A stretch of 64,000 bases of DNA from contig NC_135021.1 in NCBI RefSeq assembly GCF_051020955.1, forward strand, positions 14,241,962 to 14,305,961, given 5' to 3'. Made by a program: the position numbers and the translations under genes. Below, in pieces: positions 33,090-44,280 of the stretch. This DNA comes from Megalopta genalis. Taxonomy: Eukaryota; Arthropoda; Insecta; Hymenoptera; Halictidae. Within the stretch, counting starts at the first letter, position 1. The number at the start of each line of letters is the position of its first letter. Below the pieces are notes generated by a model, which worked only from the letters and a program-made list of their open reading frames with translations, was not told where the DNA came from and did not search any database.

Positions 33090-33689
33090 TATATACAGTA
33101 TCAGACTCTGTACAGTACACATCAGACTCTGCCGTCCAGAGAAATAGCCTCGCGCAGAATTCAGCCGTATCTAAAAGGTTAATTGGTGTAGCAGTCAAGG
33201 TTCAAACAAGTCATCATTAATATACGTTAGTGTAATTGCTCAAGAATTCATGCAATCCTCTATTAACTCGCCAAGTTTGCAATGTTTCAACGTCAATTAA
33301 CTTACAGTCACTTGTTTGGAGATACTGAAAAACGACGAAAATTATAAGTTTCGCATTCGAGCTTTTGGAATCGACGAAAGACGACGCGTGTTGGCGAATT
33401 CCCGGCGTATCCCGTACTCGTCGGTGCGCGGAGAACGGTCTGAACCGCGATAAGGGGTGCTATTATGGTCCGATGTATTTACGAAGGCGAAGGCGGGAAG
33501 GTAAGTTTTATTTGCAGCCGCGTCAGCACTCGGTTGGGTTTCCGCAGGGTCCGTTTTCACGTAGCCGGTCGCGCACCCTTGGCTGCCGGATCCCCGGCAA
33601 AATTGGCCCGAGAAAAAACTCGAAAAAAGATATTCCTCGGCGGCGGTTCGCGTCCGTTGACTTTGTAATTTAACCGACGCGTAGCAGCC
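33090..33689. other. Mixed DNA, no gene recognised
   Basis: An AAGGTAAGT donor-like site at about 33499-33507 follows a short open frame, but no acceptor, start context or product supports an exon. Confidence 0.35.
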
Positions 33690-33775
33690 CCCTCCCTCCC
33701 TCCCTCCCTCTCTCTCTTTCTCTCTATCTCTCTCTCTCTCTCTCTCACTCTCTCTCTCGCTCGCTCTCCCCCTAT
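33690..33775. repeat. CCCT/CT microsatellite
   Basis: CCCTCCCTCCCTCC followed by CTCTCT runs with single-base interruptions. It explains the Arg/Glu-rich minus-strand frame here. Confidence 0.95.
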
Positions 33776-36080
33776 CTCCACCTACATTTTGACCCTGTCT
33801 CACATAGGGTTTGTTGATGGCGTCGTCGCGGAGCCAACTACGCGCTGGATACCAGCGAGCACCGGTGTCTTTTATGCGTGTCACGTCGCCCACACCCGAA
33901 ATTTCATTGCCCCCGCTTCATCGTTCCACGGATTTCTGCCGTTTCGTTCGCACACGAGCGTCAACCTCCCGCCGCGACATTCTGGGTCGCCCTCGACCCG
34001 AGCAGAATTTTTCCTGCAAAAAGACGTAAGGTACCTATTACGAAACATCGCCTCAATTGTGACCTCTTCTTTGAAACAGTAACAGAAATAATGCAATAAA
34101 AATTAAAATAAAATGATTAGGTCATGTCAAAGTGGATGAAAAAATTCTATCCATAACTTTGAACATTGTTCTTTATAAATTCACTCACACGAGTACCGTT
34201 GCGTAACAGTCTGCTGTAAAACGAAATTATCATTATTATTGTTATCGCATTTGAAACATTATTTTTATCATTATATGTCGCATTAATTGCGAGGTCATTG
34301 GCGACCGAATGATTTGCAATTAACTATACACAAAAACTTAGAGAACGGCCTCCTCTTCTTTAAATAAATATATTATTAATTAATATATTAATATATTATA
34401 ATTAATATATATTAATATAAATCTATATAACTCGTTCTAATATTCTGCTATAGTTACTCATGTCAATATAAATTTGAATTATAATCTAGAATATAAGTCT
34501 TTCTGTATAGTTAATTGCAAATCATATATTCTCATCGTTTAGGTTCGACTCGAGGTCCCTCTTAATAGAGAATCTGGTTCGTTCCAGGGGATACCTGTTT
34601 ATTCGAATCCGGGTGTTATTAAACAAGAATACACACTGTCAGAGTTCAATTATACTTCAATTTTTTCATTGTCCCGATTTATGTTACACGGAGACATGAT
34701 ACTAAAATGGTGTTCCATACTAGATACATGTGCTCATATAATAATCGCATCTTACTATTTAACTCGTATTATATTTTTTAATCGCATCAACTAAATATTT
34801 CGAAATTCATTACGTTATCTAGAAACAATATTCCGATTCAACAATAATATTTTCCAGTTGTAATAAAATCGATAATAATTTTAGACCCCCTCAAAGCATT
34901 CTATAATAGGTACTCTCACTTTATTACAATTCGGGATCAGAGTGAAACCAAACGTTCTGCCCGCAGACATGCCGTCCCGGAACACAAAGGGCTAAACGAG
35001 TGAATTGATTTCATCGAATCAGATAAGCTCCAAATGAAAGTTAATTCTCGATGGTAATACCTCCCGGTATTAGCCTTCGTTCTCCGATTTCGACTAGAAA
35101 ATAAAATCGAAGATGAATCCTCTTCGCCGGGACTGTAGCAATCTACAGAACCCGGACTTTCCCGGAAACTCGAACAGTCCTCGAATTACGGTAACCTCGG
35201 CCATGCTGAATCCAAGAAACTCGATGGACTATTCGATCGTGCTAACAAGTTCCCTAACTGGATCTCAAGACGATAAGTATTCGATGGAACGTTTAAGGCG
35301 GGAACGGCGCTCGTGTGTCGCAAATGGCCGTTTGATAAATGCTCGCTGTCCTAATGCGCCTTCCCGAGGCTAGCGAAACATTATTCATACCCGCGTTTCC
35401 CATCGACCCGACCCACCCCTCCCCCCCGACCCTTTTTCTACGTTTCGTGGCTTCCGCGACAGTCGCCCGGCTTTATCGCGGGCAAGTTTTCAGTTCCATC
35501 GGCAGTCGATTCGACAGACGCGACCCGCCGTCATCGTTCCGGCGCTCGCTCTAATCATGTTTCGTTAACTCCAGGGGGAAGCGAAGAGGACGGCAATATC
35601 CGCCTTTAAGGCTGCCAAGAGCTGCTCCTCGGCGAGCTTCGAAATTCCATCGCCACGGTGACTTAACTCTGTAGCGATTGATTAGACTGGCTTCATTTCG
35701 ACGTTTCGGATCATCTAGGCACCGAACCGAGCACCGTTTGTTGCGACAGCCGACCGACCGTTGCGTTGCCGAGAGACGACGTAGCAACGCCAGCTGAAAG
35801 TAGAATGCTCAAGTTCTGTCCGAAACGATTGTGGCGGCTACGTCTACGCTCGCCAGCAAATCGCCAATTAGTCGATACCTTCCCCGGAACTATCCGATCC
35901 GTCATCGATCCGTTCATTATTGGAGTCTGTTACAGAGACCGTTTACAGCGCCGCCGCTTTATTTATTTATTTATAAACCGGTTTATAACCTTTGACACAA
36001 TTTTTCTTCTTAAAGTTCTGAATGGCTTAATAAGTTCTGCTCAGCTTCTTTTTTACTCACACATTTGAATCCATATTATA
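33776..36080. other. GC-rich to 34.0 kb, AT-rich 34.1-34.9 kb, then mixed; no gene recognised
   Basis: Multiple phases are open at 33.8-34.1 kb. TATTAATTAATATATTAA simple sequence lies near 34370. 35.1-35.9 kb is GC-rich with opposing frames. No domain or exon structure is found. Confidence 0.35.
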
Positions 36081-36444
36081 TCGAGTGTCCCGAAATTATG
36101 GTATTTCCGGGAAATGAGGAGTTCCTGAGGTGATTAGAAGTAACTTTTTCCTTTACAAAAATTTTTTCCGAGGCATCGTTTACGAGTTATCGACGAAAAA
36201 CAATGGCCAATGAGGGGCGAGCTCGCCTGGCACTAGGCGGTCGAGCCAATGAGCGGAACTGGGCTTCGTGCGCTGGTTGGCTGGGCCGCCTCGCGTCAAC
36301 CGTACTCGATTCTTATTGGTCACTGTTTTTCGTTAATAACTCGTTAACGATGCCTCGAAGAAAATTTTTGTAAAGGAAAAAGTTGCTTAGAATGACCTCA
36401 GTAATCTCTTATTTCCCGAAAGTACCATAATTTTGGGACACAGT
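36081..36444. mobile_element. Palindromic CCAAT element, copy 3 (about 364 bp)
   Basis: The termini are decayed (TCGAGTGTCCCGAAATTATG on the left, TAATTTTGGGACACAGTC on the right), preceded by TATA. The arms match copy 1. The centre reads in the orientation opposite to copy 1, with AATGAGCGGAACTGGGCTTC. Confidence 0.75.
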
Positions 36445-38164
36445 CAAGCGTGTCAGGTAAGAAAAATCGCAGAGTTACAAGGTACGCGAGCAATTTTCGT
36501 CGAATCGTAGCACGTGGCCTCTGAATTGCCTTTGAATTAGAAACAAAAATTAGAAATAAAATCGTTTTTATTGCTTTAGTCAAATCGTGGCCAAAAATTA
36601 GAAATGAAATCGATTTTATTCTATATTCTATTCTTTTGTTCTTATTCGCTGCCCTTTTTTCGACTGTCCCGAGTTTTTATAAAAACGTTTCTATAATTCT
36701 TTACTATTCTTAGATTTGCCGGTTTCAATTCCGATCTCCGAACATTTCTCGGGGAAATTACTATACTACCCCAGCGAACAACTATTGTACCGTAATTGAT
36801 GTTTCGATATCTCCATCATTTAGTGTCGAAATAAAATGAGAAATCTATTCTAAATCACTCTATTCTAAAATAAATCTATCGCACTTAACTGTTACCACCA
36901 CTGCCCTTTAACGGATTTTCCTACCTATAAATAAACAAATAAACGTATAATGCCATATTTCAACTTCTCTGACTTGCAGTATTTCCTTCTTGTATGACTT
37001 AAGTGCATTTTGCGTGCATGAAATTGAATTTTGTGACTCATGCAGCAATTACACTTTTAACAGTTCTTAAAATATAAACAAATTTCATGATGTTCAAATT
37101 ATTTTGCAACGTTATACAACAATTTGAGGTGATGAGTCGGAATCGCCGGTCGAGTGCAAAGTGTTAACACATATTCGTCCGGTAATGTTTTGCATCGCCA
37201 TTCACAAAATGCCGACATTTTTTTAACACTATCTGTGGAAATGATATGATCTATATAAAAACAACTTGTTAAAAATCATATATTATTCAGTGAAATTTTT
37301 GGAAAATGATATAAAACAAATTTGTCTTCATATATAAATTTTTAACTTTTTTTTGCTTTCTGAAGTTAGAAAAAGATTAAATCCACAAAAAAGTTGAGAT
37401 GAATTACTGGAAACGCAAAGTTATTATTCTCTTTTTTTATTAGATGAAGTAAATTATTTTCGAATCTTCAATTTTATTAATAATTAATATTTCTTCAGCG
37501 AATGGTACTGTTCGAAACGTGTTCCAGTATAAAGTTGAATATCGCATTGAATTTATTTAGAATTAAAAGAACAAGAATCAATTATTTTCAGTAATATACA
37601 AATGGCGAATTTTCGTCATGCGGACGGATACGTGCTAATAAAACCGAGAGCGGAACGGAGACCTAGAAATGTTTCAAATGCGCTTATAGAGAATGTTAAG
37701 CCAGAGAAAGAAATGACACCCTTGACACTTCCTTGAGCAGCGAATAGTTCGCTAGATAATTGCGTGAAAGAAGAAGACGGGTGTTTGAGAGGTCGGTTGT
37801 CCGCAGGTGTCGCTGTGCCTCGGATGAATGGTTGAATGGCAGCCAGTCCGGTGGCAAAAGTCAGCGTACAAGGGCTAGTACGAAGTTCTCCGGGCCCTGT
37901 GTTCCACTCTACGCTACGTTCCGCTCTGGTCCGCGGAGGAAAACGAAGCATCTTATCCCGCGGAAAATGGGCGGCACGGTTAAGTTCGAGGCTTCAAGTT
38001 CGCCTATTACCGTATATAATAAAGAGCCGTTATTCCGTGGTGCTCTTATCTCTAAGGTAGCCGTGAAATAAAGAGACGTAGTCTACGCCACGGGGATGGC
38101 GGGGACTGCAAGACAAGGATTCTCCGCTCGGTTAGCCTCCATCTCCACCCTCTTCGGCCGACCC
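36445..38164. other. AT-rich then GC-rich DNA, no gene recognised
   Basis: Around 37154 a TTAA is preceded by GTGCAAAGTG and followed by CACATATTCGTCCGG, so one or two TTAA-type ends meet here. TTAA plus CACTATCTGTGG follows near 37224. Complete elements could not be delimited. Confidence 0.35.
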
Positions 38165-38262
38165 GAGTCGACTCGACTCGACTCGACTCGACTCGACTCG
38201 ACTCGCTTCGCTTCGACTCCACTCGACTCGACCCGGTCCCACCCGAACCACCCGACCCGACC
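38165..38262. repeat. CGACT pentanucleotide repeat with degenerate tail
   Basis: GACTC units run almost perfectly from 38165 to about 38203, then decay through CTTCG and CACTCGACTCG to ACCCG-type words. All three frames on both strands are open, so the Ser/Thr/Arg-rich frames are artefacts. Confidence 0.9.
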
Positions 38263-38362
38263 CGACGCGATGAGTCTGGGCGCCGCTGCGGGACGACCGG
38301 AAGCCCACAGGCTTTTGCAAACATTACACGGGGAGACAGGGGCGGACAGAGCGAAGAGAGAG

Positions 38363-38363
38363 A

Positions 38364-38396
<33 letters not shown>

Positions 38397-38397
38397 C
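38363..38397. repeat. GA microsatellite
   Basis: A run of about 15 uninterrupted GA units. Confidence 0.95.
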
Positions 38398-39008
38398 TCG
38401 GTGTTCGCTGATGAGACGCGCTTTCGAGATACGTTTGTCACCGGCCTGATAGGAAAAGTCTCTCCCGCTTTTTATTTCATCGAGACAATGGCTCGTGGTA
38501 TGTATTATACGCGGCGACGGACGAATTGGCTTGTCCTTTGTTATCGGATTTCGTCGGGATCGGATAAGGACCCTGCGAGAAATATTGATGTAAAGTTAAC
38601 GGAGAGACATCGACGGAGCCTCGAGCTTTCTTCGCGTTCCCATTACGCCGAGCCGCTTCCCATTCCCGGTTTACATCAGCCGAGATCCCCGACTACAAAT
38701 TTTCTGCAAATCAGAATTCGACGGCTCGGCATCCCCGATGCAAATAACGCTTTTACTTCTGTAATAGATTCTGGATACCGACGAAAACTAAATAGAATTT
38801 CATCTCGATCTAACCGATTCGAGGCCAATCCCGCAAATCGATGTGCGATGACATTTTTTTTTAGATGAAATAGGGAGATTTTGTTTGCTACAGTTTCGTG
38901 ATTCAACGTGTACAGGGTGTACCGTTTGAAGTAACGCACTCGATTATCCTCTAAACTATAGTTTCAACGTGTCAAATGAAACTTACAAATTTTTATTGAA
39001 ACTCGCAC
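38398..39008. other. Mixed DNA with a lone CAGGGTGT end
   Basis: 38398-38870 has an open plus frame with no recognisable product. At 38911-38920 TACAGGGTGT resembles the end of the CCAAT or mariner-type elements, but no partner end was found. Confidence 0.35.
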
Positions 39009-39041
39009 ATTTTTATTAGGTGGACATGCTTCCGAGATTCC

Positions 39042-39106
<65 letters not shown>

Positions 39107-39155
39107 CTTATGAATTTAAGGTGAAATTTCGGAAGCATGTCCACCTAATAAAAAT
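39009..39155. repeat. Inverted repeat with an (AT)n loop
   Basis: ATTTTTATTAGGTGGACATG then CTTCCGAGATTCC (from 39009) is answered by GAAATTTCGGAAGCATGTCC then ACCTAATAAAAAT (to about 39155). About 65 bases of pure AT repeat (39042-39103) form the loop. It may be a relic of a mariner-type end pair. Confidence 0.85.
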
Positions 39156-39204
39156 TATATATATATTATATTTTATTCCTTTTGTATATATATAAAAGAT
39201 TTCA

Positions 39205-39316
39205 AGATGAAATCTCGGAAGTTTCATTATATACACATATATATAATGGAATCTCGGAAGTTTCATTATATACACATATATATAATGGAATCTCGGAAGT
39301 TTCATTATATATATAT
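39205..39316. repeat. 39 bp tandem repeat, 3 copies
   Basis: CTCGGAAGTTTCATTATATA occurs at 39214, 39253 and 39292. The word TCGGAAG is shared with the neighbouring inverted repeat, so the array probably grew from its arm. Confidence 0.85.
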
Positions 39317-39390
39317 TCCTTTCATATAAACGGATTGTGCATGTCAAGGTTAATTCAGGGGCTTATAACACTTTGGTATTTGAAGAAGGT

Positions 39391-39497
39391 ATTTCAAGAT
39401 CATTTAATGCTGTTTAAATCTTTGATAAGCGTCCCAAACGTAACGCGAACTCACGCTAAAGAAGATAAACTTTAAACAGCATTCAATGACCTTAAAC
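39391..39497. repeat. Short inverted repeat
   Basis: AAGATCATTTAATGCTGTTT (from about 39391) is mirrored by AAACAGCATTCAATGACCTT (to about 39494), with about 60 bases between. Confidence 0.7.
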
Positions 39498-39690
39498 GAG
39501 AATTTCATTGAAATCGATTGCCCTTGACATAAGCTATGGAACAATTAACGATCGCGAAAATCGCAGTATTTCACGAATTTCAACCAAATGCAGATAATTT
39601 TTAAATTTTCGTTCTAGGCTCGGATAAAAAAGTTGAAGAACATCGGTCTATAATATTTTTTCGTCATTCCAGGTAATAGCAAAATTAGAA
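39498..39690. mobile_element. Tc1-type foldback fragment (inner right arm)
   Basis: GATCGCGAAAATCGCAGTAT, then TTTTAAATTTTCGTTCTAGGC and CAGGTAATAGCAAAATTAG, match the inner right arm of the family as seen at 975-1200. The outer end is replaced by the 41 bp array. Confidence 0.6.
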
Positions 39691-39699
39691 ACAGAAGGG

Positions 39700-40035
39700 G
39701 GGTATTATAAGTAAATAAAATATTAAAAGCATTAGAAGTAAATAAATAATTCGAAAGTAAATATTAAGAGTATTAAAACTAAATAAATAATTAGAAAGTA
39801 AATGTTAAGAGTATTAAAACTAAATAAATAATTAGAAAGTAAATATTAAGAGTATTAAAACTAAATAAATAATTAGAAAGTAAATATTAAGAGCATTAAA
39901 ACTAAATAAATAATTAGAAAGTAAATATTAAGAGTATTAAAACTAATAAATAATTAGAAAGTAAATGTTAAGAGTATTAAAAATAAATAAATAACTAAAA
40001 TGTAAATATGAAAAATATTAAAGGTATTATATAAA
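39700..40035. repeat. 41 bp tandem repeat, about 7 copies
   Basis: The unit is AGTAAATATTAAGAGTATTA then AAACTAAATAAATAATTAGAA. The array and its flanks reappear in reverse complement at 41590-41775, so this is one arm of a larger inverted repeat. Confidence 0.85.
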
Positions 40036-40751
40036 AATGTATTTACAGTCAATATCTAATCATCTACATCTGAAGAAAAATTCAAGTTATTTGCTCCACT
40101 TCTAAAAAAGTAATACCATCTTTCAATTGTCCTTAAGTATATGGCTGCCACTGTAATTATGATACAGGGTGAAGCACAGCTGTAATTATTTCGATGTAAA
40201 CCGGTGTTGGAGATGCCTGGAAAGTTCGGAAGAACCGACAGGAAAGTTGGCCCTCTGATTTTTGCGATAGAACGAACATGCGTCGCGTCGCGTCGCATGA
40301 AAGGCGACCGCGGTTATGAGCGGTCTCTGTGTTTGAACCGGAATATGTAACGGCAACGGCAATGGAACATCGCGCCTCGCCTCCATAGAACTCGAAACGA
40401 AGATCGTTTATTACCGCGGCGAAATTTCGTTCTGCCTTTGCGGGACCGAGCAATTTTAATTTCAAAGCGAACCCTTTGTCTATAAACTGCCAGCCGAACT
40501 GGGCCACCGGAACCCTATTATATCTCTGACCAAAATTGGATTCCGAGACAGTAATATGGTTGCGAAGGAGCCCGGCTATCCGCGACGCTCGAAGAAAGAT
40601 CGTGTACTCTTGGTTACGCGATCGTATCTTACGCTCGCGAAAACGGTAACGCTCGTGCTTTTCGTTTGCTGCGACGAGTGATACGACGCCGGCGAGTTGA
40701 TTTTACTCGGTAACCAATCGCGGACCAAGGTTTCGTTTTCAATTTGATTAA
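40036..40751. other. Unique-looking DNA between inverted arms
   Basis: GC-rich at 40.2-40.7 kb with overlapping minus-strand frames. A lone CAGGGTGAAGC end follows TA at about 40165. No product is recognised. Confidence 0.35.
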
Positions 40752-40976
40752 CGTTAGATTTACGGAATCCGTCAAAATGACGGGTCAGTAATTTTGTAAT
40801 TTACGCGACTGTTCATATCATTCATAAAGACACATTTATGAGTTAGTTCTTCGATTTATACGTTACTTGCGGCAAATGTTACAATAACACTTGTTAAAAG
40901 TCGGAATAAATGTCTTATTGTCACTTTTATAAACTAATATAAAACGGCTGTTTTTTTGTGCTCCATAAATCTAATT
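40752..40976. mobile_element. TTAA element (CGTTAGATTTACGG end), copy 1
   Basis: TTAA at 40748-40751 is followed by CGTTAGATTTACGG. The right end CTCCATAAATCTAATT is its inverse, with the right TTAA decayed to TGAA. It contains the palindrome CCGTCAAAATGACGG. It is homologous to 60398-60827 outside the insertion in that copy. Confidence 0.6.
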
Positions 40977-41272
40977 TGAACGAATATTCCAGTCAGAATT
41001 GACCAGAGTTCGTGTTGTTCCATGATGTTAGAAAGGTTCTTCGTTATTGTAACAGGTATTGAATATCATTTATTAACTGTCTGCGTACTGTATGCGCAAG
41101 AGCTACCATACCTTTTTAAATAATTTAATTTTTTTAATTGCATTATATGTTTTAAAGAATCCCTCTGTAAAATCCGAAAAGTTCTCGTCAAAATCTCATT
41201 GTCAGCTTTGCAAATATTAAATGTTTCCTTCATTTAAGAAATTAAATTTTTTAAAAAGATATTAATACCTCT

Positions 41273-41275
<3 letters not shown>
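40977..41275. other. AT-rich DNA, nothing recognised
   Basis: No borders or coding signal. Confidence 0.3.
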
Positions 41276-41313
<38 letters not shown>

Positions 41314-41437
41314 TTTGTTAATAAATAAATTTATGCTGAGTGCCTTTCGCGGATCTTCCTCAACAGACGTTCCGAGATTGTTCGAACTTGTTCCAGGAAG
41401 GTTTTCGATTATTCCTCGTGTTCTTGTCACGAAACTA

Positions 41438-41492
<55 letters not shown>

Positions 41493-41600
41493 ATATTTAT
41501 TTTATATATATATATAATAATATATAATATTTATAATATATATTATATTATAATAATATATATAATAAATATATATATATATATGATTACCTTTAATATT
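41276..41600. repeat. (CA)n and (TA)n microsatellites
   Basis: CA repeat at about 41276-41310 and TA repeat at about 41440-41490, followed by TATAAT-type simple sequence to 41585. The Ile/Tyr-rich frames over it are artefacts. Confidence 0.95.
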
Positions 41601-41775
41601 TTTAATATTTTCATTTTAACTCTTTATTTATTTTTAATACTCTTAATATTTACTTTCTAAATTATTTATTTATTTTTAATACGCTTAATACTTACTTTCG
41701 AATTATTTATTTACTTTTAATGCTTTTAATATTTTATTTACTTATAATACCTTTTGTTTCTAATTTTGCTATTAC
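41590..41775. repeat. Inverted partner of the 39.7 kb array
   Basis: Reverse complement of the region round 39662-40035: it includes the inverses of AGTAATAGCAAAATTAGAAAC, GTATTATAAGTAAATAAAA and AAAATATTAAAGGTA. It has fewer 41 bp units. The two arms lie about 1.6 kb apart. Confidence 0.8.
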
Positions 41776-42157
41776 TTGATGATACTATACTATATGTATA
41801 TGATTCAGATCTTTTTCAATGAACGTTCTAAGATAGTTGTAACTATCCAGGGTGTTTTTTGATCATTTCTCTTGTTCCTCTTATTCATTTTCCAAAGAAC
41901 ATTCTAAGATAGTACCACCTTATCCTAAAGTATCTTTCGATCGCCTTTGGAAACTGGCCGAAGGTGAATTTCAATCGCCAGGTTAATTTTGCTCGAGTCT
42001 GTTTCGCAAAGCAGCGAGTTCTATTTGGAGTAAGTCGAACATGATTAACTAAAAGATGAACACCGAATGTAATCCGATGAATCGCATCATGGCAGTGTGA
42101 CGTACGCTAGATAATCCAGTTTTTATCGGTTCCTTAAAAAACGTCAGTTGCAAAATA
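41776..42157. other. Unique-looking DNA, nothing recognised
   Basis: Words such as AACGTTCTAAGATAGT and AACATTCTAAGATAGT recur about 70 bases apart near 41820-41910. No coding signal is seen. Confidence 0.35.
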
Positions 42158-42375
42158 CAGTAAAAATTCTCCCTAATTATCCTTCAGCTTGTAAACAAAA
42201 ACCTATAATTGGGGAAGAAGAGATGCGATTATTCGATCCTCGCACCTCGTTTTTGTAACTGTTGATAATCGGGCAACTATAAAAACGAGCCGCGATGCTC
42301 GAATAATCGTGTCACCTCTTCTCAAATTGTCCATTTTCGTTTGGAAGCTGAAGAAAAATCGGGGAGAATTTACTG
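42158..42375. mobile_element. Hairpin element, subfamily B (218 bp)
   Basis: It starts CAGTAAAAATTCTCCCTAAT after TA and ends GGGGAGAATTTACTG. The subterminal words CCTTCAGCTTGTAAACAAAA and TTTGGAAGCTGAAG replace the GACGCTCAGATTGT of subfamily A. The centre TCCTCGCACCTCG is mirrored by CGAGCCGCGATGC. Confidence 0.8.
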
Positions 42376-43380
42376 CATTGCTGCCAGTACAATCATATAA
42401 TTTGTATAATGCGCTGTCCTTATGTTTCAATTATTGTGTAAACAAAGGACTTTCAGCCGGTACGCTAATAAATAATAATAATAATAATAACAATATTCTA
42501 TACAGCGATGGAAATAACTCGTTAGCCAGCATTGCTTTCGAGCAAATTACGCGATTTCCGCGGGAGGACGGTGTAAACAATTATAAGCAGCGAGGCTGCC
42601 AGAAATGGAAATTTAATCCGTCACGGTACCCGCGATTCGAATTTTCCGTGGGCTCAACGTGATATCACGCTTCCATCGCGATTCGACGAGTGCTCGCGGA
42701 TGCGTCGAATCGAAAGTATATCCCGCGCGGGTTGTGCGCATGAGAGCATGGTCCAAACTCCTTTGATGCTCGCCGGTTCAGAGATCGAATTTGTTTTCCG
42801 TGTCTAATTTGGAGGCATGTCGGGGCTTAGTCGCTGATCCTTATTTCGCAATTTCGATTGAATGCCGCGCAAGCGCCTAGGTACAAGGACAAAGGCAGTC
42901 ACGGGCGAGGAACAGCCGGCGTGCGTATGATCCTAGCAGGATTCAAAGCAGGATTTACGTGGATTACGTTACCCGTCGAACCGCGGAATCAGTTGCAAAG
43001 ACGGTGTACGCTCAATCCAGCCACCTGTCACAAGCCAAAGGTATTTCTATCGACGCGGCTCGCTGGCCTCCGACCGAGCGAATCGCGCTGCGATTCATAT
43101 TTCATTGCTCTCGAGGCTCAAGAACGCGGAAACCTTCCAAGTATCAGGAATAACGCACGCGTTATTCGTTCGCTGTACCGGCTAACAATAAGGGAGGAGG
43201 GCTCGCCGGCGACCCAGCTGGCTCCGCGATCCAGCTATCGCACGATCGACAGCCAACGAAAAAACCTTGGCCCCGTATCGCTTTGCAAATAAATCTTTCG
43301 GCTGTTCTCTCTGCTCTAAGAGGCCGTCCTAACCGCGCTATTACGCCAGATCGATAAAATACGGTAGAACCTCGAATATT
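42376..43380. other. GC-rich DNA, no gene recognised
   Basis: A TAA microsatellite lies at about 42469-42489. The plus-strand frame 42858-43292 is 144 codons but has no family signature or splice-site support. Confidence 0.35.
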
Positions 43381-43590
43381 CGGGACAAAGCGATTTCTGC
43401 GATATTTAATTGCTTACAGCTTTTATCAAGGTCAACCGATTTCGATGACATCTTCAGCATGCATATAACTTACCGAGATCTGCGAAATGCGATTTTTAAA
43501 TTTTCGTTACAGGCTCGGGTAAGGAAGTTGGAAAACATGAATTTGTTGTGGCCTTTTTATCATTCCAAGTTATAGCAAAATTTTAGCGAA
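43381..43590. mobile_element. Tc1-type foldback, inner arm fragment
   Basis: GCATGCATATAACTTACCGA, then TTTTTAAATTTTCGTTACAGG and ATTCCAAGTTATAGCAAAAT, match the family. The outer arm seems to resume at 44195-44280, with the DNA between being inserted or expanded. Confidence 0.6.
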
Positions 43591-43760
43591 AATAAAAAAA
43601 TAGTAATAAATAGTAAATAAATATAATAATAATATATAAATAATAATATACAATAACAATATATACAATAATAATATATAAATAATAATATACAATAGTA
43701 ATATATAAATAATAATAAGTAATAATAATATATAAATAATAATAAGTAATAAATAAGTGA
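43591..43760. repeat. ATA/TAA-rich simple sequence
   Basis: Irregular AATAAT, ATATATAA and AATAGT words. The Tyr/Leu/Ile-rich minus frame is an artefact. Confidence 0.9.
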
Positions 43761-44194
43761 AAATAGTAAAATTATAAGCTTGTACAAAATTTACAAAGAA
43801 TATTCGCGTTTTGGAGTTATAAAATGTTCTTTGATGTAGGTAAAACGAATGGAGAACGTAAGTGGAATCTATATAAGGTAAATAAATACAAAATAAGGCA
43901 ATTTTTCATATATTATCAAAAAAGAACCACAGAAGAAAACAAAATGTTATGTGAAAAAAAGTTTCCGGTCACATGAGCACGTGGTAATGTAACAAAATAT
44001 TAATATCTCAATGATCGGAAACTGTTTTCCACATAACACTTTGTTCTCTCTGTAGTATCCCTTTGATAATAAATAATGTTACTTTGTATTCCCCGTCCGT
44101 CTTGCCTGCATATAAGAACATTTTATAACACCGAAACGCGAATATTATTCGTAAATTTTATACCAGTGTACACGCTCGGAAACTTTTTGCCAGG

Positions 44195-44280
44195 GATCGT
44201 AGACAGAAGCCGCTTGTCGTCTAAAAAAAATTCAAGTCATTCGGTCCAGTTTGACAAAAAGTTATATCCTCCTTAAAGCG
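44195..44280. mobile_element. Tc1-type foldback, outer right arm fragment
   Basis: GTCGTCTAAAAAAAATTCAA, then GTCATTCGGTCCAGTTTGAC and AAAAAGTTAT, match the right arm seen at 1230-1300. It probably belongs with 43381-43590. Confidence 0.55.

Noticed and set aside
33465..33507. Short frame ending in AAG and GTAAGT
   Set aside because: A GTAAGT is expected many times by chance in 64 kb; there is no hydrophobic or conserved sequence before it.
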